A stretch of DNA of 64,000 bases from Rapana venosa (taxonomy: Eukaryota > Mollusca > Gastropoda > Neogastropoda > Muricidae), in assembly GCA_028751875.1 (NCBI GenBank), contig CM054140.1, positions 48,425,673-48,489,672 of the forward strand, written 5' to 3'. The translations under genes and the position numbers were made by a program. Below the pieces are notes generated by a model, which did no database searches, was not told the DNA's origin, and saw only the letters and a list, made by a program, of their open reading frames with translations. Shown here piece after piece: positions 58,560 to 64,000 of this stretch (positions are counted from its first letter, which is position 1; each line of letters begins with the position of its first letter).

Positions 58560-59215
58560 AAAAAAACCACCCTGTGAGGATGCTTGGGGCTCTTTCAGTG
58601 TATATAGCATCCCCACATTCTGAAAATTATGTCCTAAAAATGATCTGTTCTGTCACTATCTTTGTTTCCGTCTTTTTTTTCCTGACCTTTCTATCATCTC
58701 ATTATTTTGCGTTCCCAGTTCATTCACCTGCCTTTTTTCATGAAAATCTTTTAAATGTTTTCTTTTTATGATATGACATTTGCCTTTAGTTCTGGCGACC
58801 AGCTAGTGATATGTAAACACTGGGATGGGCACACGATGTTCATTCTGCAGTGTTATTATGGCATTTTGATGTATTGTTTTTGTACTTTGAAGCGGTTTTT
58901 TATGGTTTTATTGCTTTTTCTTGTAACCTGGGGATGATAAATCAGGCAGAGTGGCTAGGGTCGTCAGCACGGCCCAGTTTTTTTTTATTGGCCTCAAGGA
59001 TTGAAATGATCGCGGTGTTTTTTTTCCCCTTCAGATTAACTGTGTTGGATGTTTGAAGGGATGGGATGGTGTTGCTTTTAAACTTGAAGTGAATGTTATT
59101 CGGCTGCTGAAATTGAATCAGAGACAGCCCTGATGTAGCCTTCGTGGTCGGTAGGGCTATAAACAAGACGAAATGATACGAACCAAAGGAAACAAGGAAA
59201 CGGCGCGTCAAAGAT
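58560..59215 (+). mobile_element. Repeat G, long copy
   Basis: 'agcatccccacattctgaaa', 'taaacactgggatgggcaca', 'gacagccctgatgtagcctt' and 'aagacgaaatgat' align in order with 52910-53575. Runs of T and indels break every frame. Confidence 0.75.
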
Positions 59216-59369
59216 CAAGTAATGACGATAATCTACATAGACTCAAGACGCATGTTCTGCCCGCACTATGTCCCAACATGGCGGTATGTCACAATCATGA
59301 CCCTGTGGGTCAACTCCTTCAGGGACTGGCAATTTGTGACATGAGGCGTTGGAACTCTGTGGTGAGCAG

Positions 59370-59557
59370 GACACGACAGTGAGCAGAGGAAACGAGTGCA
59401 GGGCTGGGAAGGCGCGCGAGAGTACCAGCAGCCCATCACCTACAACATCTCTTTCGAGCACGTGGTGGCCATCGTGGACCAATCGGCCAGCTGCAAGCAG
59501 TACATCCGCTGGGAATGCAAGGCGGCTCTGATCCACAACCCCAACGACAACAACAAG
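59370..59557 (+). CDS. Fibrinogen-like (Caspr/neurexin IV type) module, exon 17
   Basis: 188 nt, phase 1 to phase 0. With the G of exon 16 it reads G-H-D-S-E-Q-R-K-R-V-Q-G-W-E-G. It continues with Y-Q-Q-P-I-T-Y and S-F-E-H-V-V-A-I-V-D-Q-S-A-S-C-K-Q-Y-I, which matches the Caspr pattern of 'y.m...q...aiid.S..C.qy..y.C', then W-E-C-K-A-A-L-I-H-N-P and ends N-N-K. The acceptor is GAGCAG; CAG at 59367-59369 is chosen, and the upstream GAG would add one Ala. An in-frame TGA at 59363-59365 rules out an earlier start. The donor is AAG|gtaggt. Confidence 0.85.
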
Positions 59558-59640
59558 GTAGGTGTGCCCGTGAGCAGCTGTGGATATCATCAATTATACG
59601 TGGGTTTGTGCGGTTTTGTTGGTTTGTTTCGTTTACTTGT

Positions 59641-59990
59641 AAATGTATTGGATTGGATTGTATTATGTACCACTTTAGGTCAGGGTAGAGTTCTCTGCAT
59701 GAAATTCGGGATACGTGTAAATTTATTGTGTTGTATTAAATTGTATTGTATTATTTACCACTTTTAGGTCATGGTAGAGTTCTCTGCATGAAATTCGGGA
59801 TACGTATAAATGTATTGTATTGTATTGTATTAAATTGTATTATATTATATACCACTTTAGGTCATGGTAGATTTCTCTGCATGAAATTCGGGATACGTGT
59901 AATTGTATTGTATTGTATTGTTGTATTAAACTGTATTGTATTATCTACCACTTTAGGTCACGGCAGATTTCTCTGCATGAAATTTGGGAT
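59641..59990 (-). repeat. Tandem array of a family A tail segment
   Basis: Three units of about 90-100 bp, each with 'accactttaggtca', 'ttctctgcatgaaattcggg' and (TGTAT)n, are followed by a fourth that is the tail of a full family A SINE. The unit is the reverse complement of the SINE-A 3' end ('atttcacgcagagaaatct') with its pentanucleotide tail. Confidence 0.87.
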
Positions 59991-60346
59991 GCTCTCTCTC
60001 CCCGGGGAGAGCATGTCGCCACAAGAGCAGCGCCATCCATTATTTTTTTCTTTTCCTGTCTGCAACTGTATTTGTTTTCCCATCAGAGTGGCTTTTTTCT
60101 ACAGAAATTTGCCAGGGACAACTCCCTTTTTGCCGTGGGTTCTTTTACGTGCGCTAAATCGATATGTATCACACACGGGACTTCTGTTTATTGTCTCATC
60201 TGAAAGACTCGCACCCAGACCACCATTGACGGTCTTGTGGATGGGGGAAAGTTTCTGGCCCAAACGGGGCTCGAACCACCACATACTTCAAACCCAGACT
60301 TTTCGCTTTCTAGGCAGATGCGTTACCTTTAGACCACCGATCCACC
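59941..60346 (-). mobile_element. Family A SINE, near full length
   Basis: On the minus strand: 'ggtggtctaaaggtaacgca' head and 'ggttcgagccccgtttgggc', body 'gcgcacgtaaaagaaccc', then 'agagtgcaac' variants and the tail into the array. Opposite in orientation to the copies at 1468 and 34107. Confidence 0.85.
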
Positions 60347-60796
60347 AAATGTGTTCACTGTCTGTTGGATTTTGTTCTTTATTGGTTGGTTGATTTAGGG
60401 TTTTCTTTTGATTCTTGAATCATCAATTTGCATTTAAAAATAATTCAGAAAGACTCTTAAGCAAGAACAGGGTAACACAAAAGTCTGTGTAAAATCATGA
60501 AGTAATAAAAAATGTTCGGTCAGATGGAAACATAGTGGGGAAAGAAAGGGAAAGGAAAATTCTGTAACTGCCAGACATAAGGGACCACATTGCTGACAGT
60601 ACTTTGTTAGACTGAGAATCTTGATCATAGGTATCAGGGCAGCAGAAATAAAGTTGTTTTTTTGCCATTAGGCAGCAAATCATGTTTCATGTTTTCAGCG
60701 TTCCAAAATGTTTTAAAAAATAATTGATAACCAGTGTGTTGACTGACAGATATGGCAGTGGTACTGCCTGGTATTAAAAGGTAATAAAAAAGAGTT

Positions 60797-61014
60797 AATT
60801 GAGGGCGGCGCCCATCTCCTCTCCCTCGCTGCTTTACCTTCCCTGACCCTAAAGAGGGCAGGTAACCATTTACAGCTGGGTGAACTGGGGGACTATACTG
60901 AAGCCAAGGCGCACAAACGGTCACCCATCCAGTTGGTAACCACGCTCGATGCTGCTTTAACATTGGCTGGGGGAAAGCGAGTGCTCTGACCACTGAGCTA
61001 TCCCGTCCCCTTAT
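60797..61014 (+). mobile_element. Family C repeat, uninterrupted right part
   Basis: 'ttgagggcggcgcccatctc' through 'tcgctgctttaccttccctg' to 'gagctatcccgtcccc'. It shows the undisturbed join that is split at 37040-37200. The reverse complement starts 'gacgggatagctcagtggtc', a tRNA-like A-box, and contains 'aactggatgggtgaccgt'. Confidence 0.85.
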
Positions 61015-61230
61015 TGCCTGGTATTGTCATCAAGCAAATGCGGTTAGAAAAAACGAGAACCCACAAGAAGTGCGGAGTGAAACTTGCATTATGAAAGACA
61101 TTGTCCTCATACTTTATCGCAAGAAATAACTCTCCCTGAAGAAAGGATGACAGGAAATAAAAACCGCATATTTAGCTAATTACCAGCTTTATAAAATAAA
61201 TAGACATAATGTTAAAATCTGCAATACTGG

Positions 61231-61560
61231 ACGGGATAGCTTGGTGGTTAGAGTGATGCGTTCGTGATCTTCTGACCCGGGTTCGAATCTCGTTCAAGAG
61301 GATTTTTCCTCTGGAGTTAACATCAGTGTCGACTCCACTCCCCCCAAAAGTCCTTCGGATGAGATTATAAACCGAGGTCCCGCGTACGAACGCACGCAGA
61401 ACATCTTAGGCACACTGTAAAACCCGTTCCGCTTTTCGGAAGAATAGGCCATTGAATGCCAGTGGAAACGGATAGCAAAATTTACAAATTGCATACACAC
61501 GGGTACAGAATGTAAAAAAAAGCACATAAGTGCTTATTCCATTATCCTCGATATAAACGA
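61231..61560 (+). mobile_element. Family B SINE, full length
   Basis: 'gacgggatagcttggtggtt' and 'gggttcgaatctcgttcaag' head, 'gagattataaaccgaggtcc' body, and the canonical tail 'agcacataagtgcttattcc' plus 'attatcctcgatataaa'. Confidence 0.87.
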
Positions 61561-61939
61561 ATTTTTAAAAAATCAATAAAAAAAATCATTACTTTCAATG
61601 TTCCAAACTTTTTAAATGATTAATAATTGGAGTAATAATAACTGACATATTTGGTGGTGAAATTCCCTGATATTGTCATCAAGCAAATGCAGTTACCAAA
61701 AATGAGAAACCAAAAGAAACGCTGAACGAAACTAGTATCATAAATAGAAAGACTTCGTCCTTATTAATTGTTTTCTTGCCAAAAAAAACCCCACCCAACC
61801 CCACCAACCTCCTCTTCCTTTGAAAAAAGATGGCAGAAAACAAAACCATATCTTTAGCTAATTGCCAGCTTGACAAAATAAACGGACATACCGCTAAAAA
61901 ATCTCCGACACTCATAACCCGTTGAACTGCCCACTTCAG

Positions 61940-62159
61940 GTGACCACTGGCTGGTTGAACCGCACGGAGGGACTGGCGGACTACTTTGGCGGTGCTCAGC
62001 CCGGCAGCAAAGCCTGCGCCTGCGGAATGATAGGTAACTGTACCAGGTCCGATGACCTCTGCAACTGTGATGCCAACGACAACACCTGGAGGTCTGACGA
62101 GGGCGATCTTACCTTCAAGGAAGATCTGCCCGTCAAGGCCTTCGTGGCCGGAGACACAG
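61940..62159 (+). CDS. Fibrinogen-like (Caspr/neurexin IV type) module, exon 18
   Basis: 220 nt, phase 0 to phase 1. V-T-T-G-W-L-N-R-T, then D-Y-F-G-G-A-Q-P-G-S-K-A-C-A-C-G and N-C-T-R-S-D-D-L-C-N-C-D-A-N-D. The G-G-x-x-P-G...C-A-C-G...N-C...C-N-C-D-A series, followed by W-R-S-D-E-G, L-P-V and V-A-G-D-T, is diagnostic of the neurexin IV/Caspr module, which ends L-P-V-x-x-(V/F)-x-x-G-D-T before a laminin-G domain. Sequons N-R-T and N-C-T. The acceptor is cccacttcag; the donor is ACA G|gtacag. The next coding exon should start in phase 1 beyond this window. Confidence 0.9.
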
Positions 62160-64000
62160 GTACAGCCTTGATCTTGTTTCCCGGTTTTTGGTGTGAAGCT
62201 TCGTTTGTTCAGAAGGGAAGCCGTAACTAGATCGACAGATGATTATTAGAGCAACAGAAAAGCTAAGAGAGCTCACCGCGTGCACAAAGAAAGATGTTTT
62301 AAAATCTATTATTTATTGCTGTGCTCGTGTTTAGGACTGCGACAAAAGAAATCAATACAGGTCCATTTGGAGCAACTGCAATTCTGTTTGTAGATTACAC
62401 AGGTTGTTTAAAAAAAAAAAAGCAATCCACAGTTACTAGCAACACGCTTCCTTTGTAGTCGCTCTTACATTCTTAATCTGTGTTTGATGGAAGGAAACAA
62501 ATTGTTTAGTGGTTAGAACATCGAAGTCGTGATCTAATGACTATGTGAGAGCCCGTTTTGCGGAGACTTTCTCCATGGAGTTAACATAAGTTCCCTGTAA
62601 TTGAGGCCCTCCCACAAAATGAGGCTATTAACAAAAATCCTTCTAGAAACGCACGCAGAACATCTTGTTCACACGTTAAAACCTGCTCCACCTTTCGGAA
62701 AATAGGACATGTTCCAGTCAGAACAGATGACAATATATATTTAAAATCTGTATGCACACTGGTGTTGTGTTTAGACACTATCCCCGAAGTCGGAATGCAG
62801 CTACATTCATGGTGGGCAAAAATGGTCGCGTACGCTAAAATCTCACCGTTGGTGAACTTTGGAGCTCTGGCCTAGAAACGAAAAAATCCCAGCACACAAA
62901 CAAAAACCCCGGACATTTGAAAAGATGCACAGATAACGATGGGTAAAAGTTTTGACTGGTTGATACAGCGTTTAATGAAAAAAAAATCTTGCTCGAAAGT
63001 TTTGGAAACGCTATTATCATATGGTCAATGGAAAACAGCGTCCTTTTTTCAGGCAGTGAATTGTTAATACGGAGCTAAAGGCTGTTTTCGTGCGTGCAAA
63101 TAGTATAATTATGTGATTATTCAGCCCCAATAGCATTGTAACCGATTATTAGACATTTTGAATGTGAAAAAAGAGAAAAAAAGTATGTTACTGTGCTTTT
63201 CTCTATGCAGTTTGATACCACAGCGAATTTTGGATGGCCGAACTAGGAGAAATTTGTTTAATAACCGTGAGGATACGGCCTTTTAGCTAGATGAATAAAA
63301 AAAGATCCTTTGGCCATTGATCAAACGCATTCGGAGTTTTGAAAGTGAAGGATGACATGGAAATGATAAGTCCTGGACATGTAGAACTCCAGATCATAGT
63401 GCCGCACCATTGTTTATAGCATTTGTTTAAGGCTTGTGCAGACTGTTTTTGAAGAAGTTAACAATTCGTTTCTCTTACATAGAGATTGTTTTCATAGACG
63501 ACCTCAAGTTGTTGAAACCCCCCCCCCCCCTCCCCATCAGATTGCAGGAACAATGTTTTCTGATCATCTGTTGTTTGAAACAGCATTTGCACAAATCATT
63601 CCGAATTCATTGCAAAATTTGATGTTTGAATGCTGTTTTCCAGAGAGCCTTGTCAGAAGCAATAGTTTTTTGTAAAATGTATGATTCTTTGGTTGCTCGA
63701 CTGACTGTGACTATAAGGGTCAACCGTTGATAGTAAGAAATTTGATAATAGTACTAGAAAGGGGAAGAAAAAACACTCACAATGAATTTGATGATGATGA
63801 TGACAATGATGGCTTTTTTAGAAAATAGTTATCATTATTGTGAAAGTTGCGAGAGGGAAAACTTAAAATATTATATTTGATAAAGTACGTTTATTTTGAA
63901 TATATATACGCGTATTGCCAATTGGTAGTGGATCAGTCATAGAGGTGTGTACAAGACAACGACCAGAATGAAAAACAACAACAAAGCAAACCCTAAAGAC
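62160..64000. other. Right flank: 5' part of intron 18, no exon seen
   Basis: A degenerate B-F composite SINE (62503-62880) and AT-rich sequence. No laminin-G or EGF exon could be recognised by eye on the + strand, so the gene continues past 64000. A short (GAT)n lies at about 63791-63805. Confidence 0.6.
62503..62880 (+). mobile_element. Family B SINE with variant 3' end, degenerate
   Basis: Faded head ('ttagtggttagaacatcgaa'), B body ('ggagttaacataagtt', 'gcagaacatcttgt', 'cacgttaaaacctg') and then the F tail ('gaagtcggaatgcagctaca', 'aatctcaccgttggtgaact') in place of the canonical end. It parallels 8900-9303 across the whole join. Confidence 0.75.

Larger units (their letters stand above)
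57630..59369. other. Intron 16 (1.7 kb)
   Basis: Contains an F-tail copy (57797-57885), GT/GA microsatellites (58130-58236), a TTGAC-type LINE 3' end (to 58370) and repeat G (58560-59215). 59220-59360 is unique and GC-richer. Confidence 0.75.
59558..61939. other. Intron 17 (2.4 kb, phase 0)
   Basis: Filled by a SINE-tail tandem array (59641-59940), family A (59941-60346, minus), family C (60797-61014) and family B (61231-61560). 60350-60790 and 61560-61920 show nothing else. Confidence 0.78.

Overview
The window is intron-rich animal nuclear DNA. Short GC-rich coding exons with canonical splice borders sit in AT-rich introns of 1.6-8.6 kb that are full of dinucleotide microsatellites, tRNA-headed SINEs, decayed LINE ends and minisatellites. 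I read it as a mollusc, probably a gastropod, from the repeat style and from the combination of thrombospondin type 1 and neurexin-IV/Caspr-like domains. That assignment is inference; no single sequence here proves the species.

One gene explains all the convincing coding sequence. It runs on the + strand from an exon at 1008 to an exon ending at 62159 and is open at both ends: no start codon with a credible signal peptide and no stop codon are in view. Eighteen exons are recognised. Exons 1-14 each encode one thrombospondin type 1 (TSP1) repeat. Thirteen of them are exactly 165 nt and every border is phase 1, so any of the thirteen could be skipped or duplicated without loss of frame. Exon 15 is a longer, divergent TSP1 repeat (177 nt). 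Exons 16-18 encode most of a fibrinogen-like module of the type found in contactin-associated proteins and neurexin IV, including the hallmark 'CACG...NCT...CNCDA' segment. The product is therefore probably a large secreted or membrane-bound adhesive protein. In Caspr proteins laminin-G and EGF domains follow this module, and such exons may lie to the right of the window.

Special points in the gene: exon 13 carries one extra base in a CCCC run and is out of frame as written; the intron after exon 9 has a GC donor in an otherwise strong consensus; exon 17 has a GAGCAG (NAGNAG) tandem acceptor; UG and CA repeats lie close to several splice sites; a minisatellite runs almost into the acceptor of exon 6.

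The introns hold at least four tRNA-headed short repeat families, named here A, B, C and D. A 866-bp copy of family D is flanked by a perfect 16-bp target-site duplication. Family B occurs with two different 3' ends. Family A appears to have seeded two tandem arrays. There is also a 779-bp non-autonomous DNA element with TTAA duplications and 11-bp inverted ends in intron 11, four fragments of LINE reverse-transcriptase C-termini, and a roughly 650-bp unclassified dispersed repeat. I found no bacterial-type system, CRISPR array, rRNA gene or independent tRNA gene. Long open frames across microsatellites and minisatellites are artefacts.
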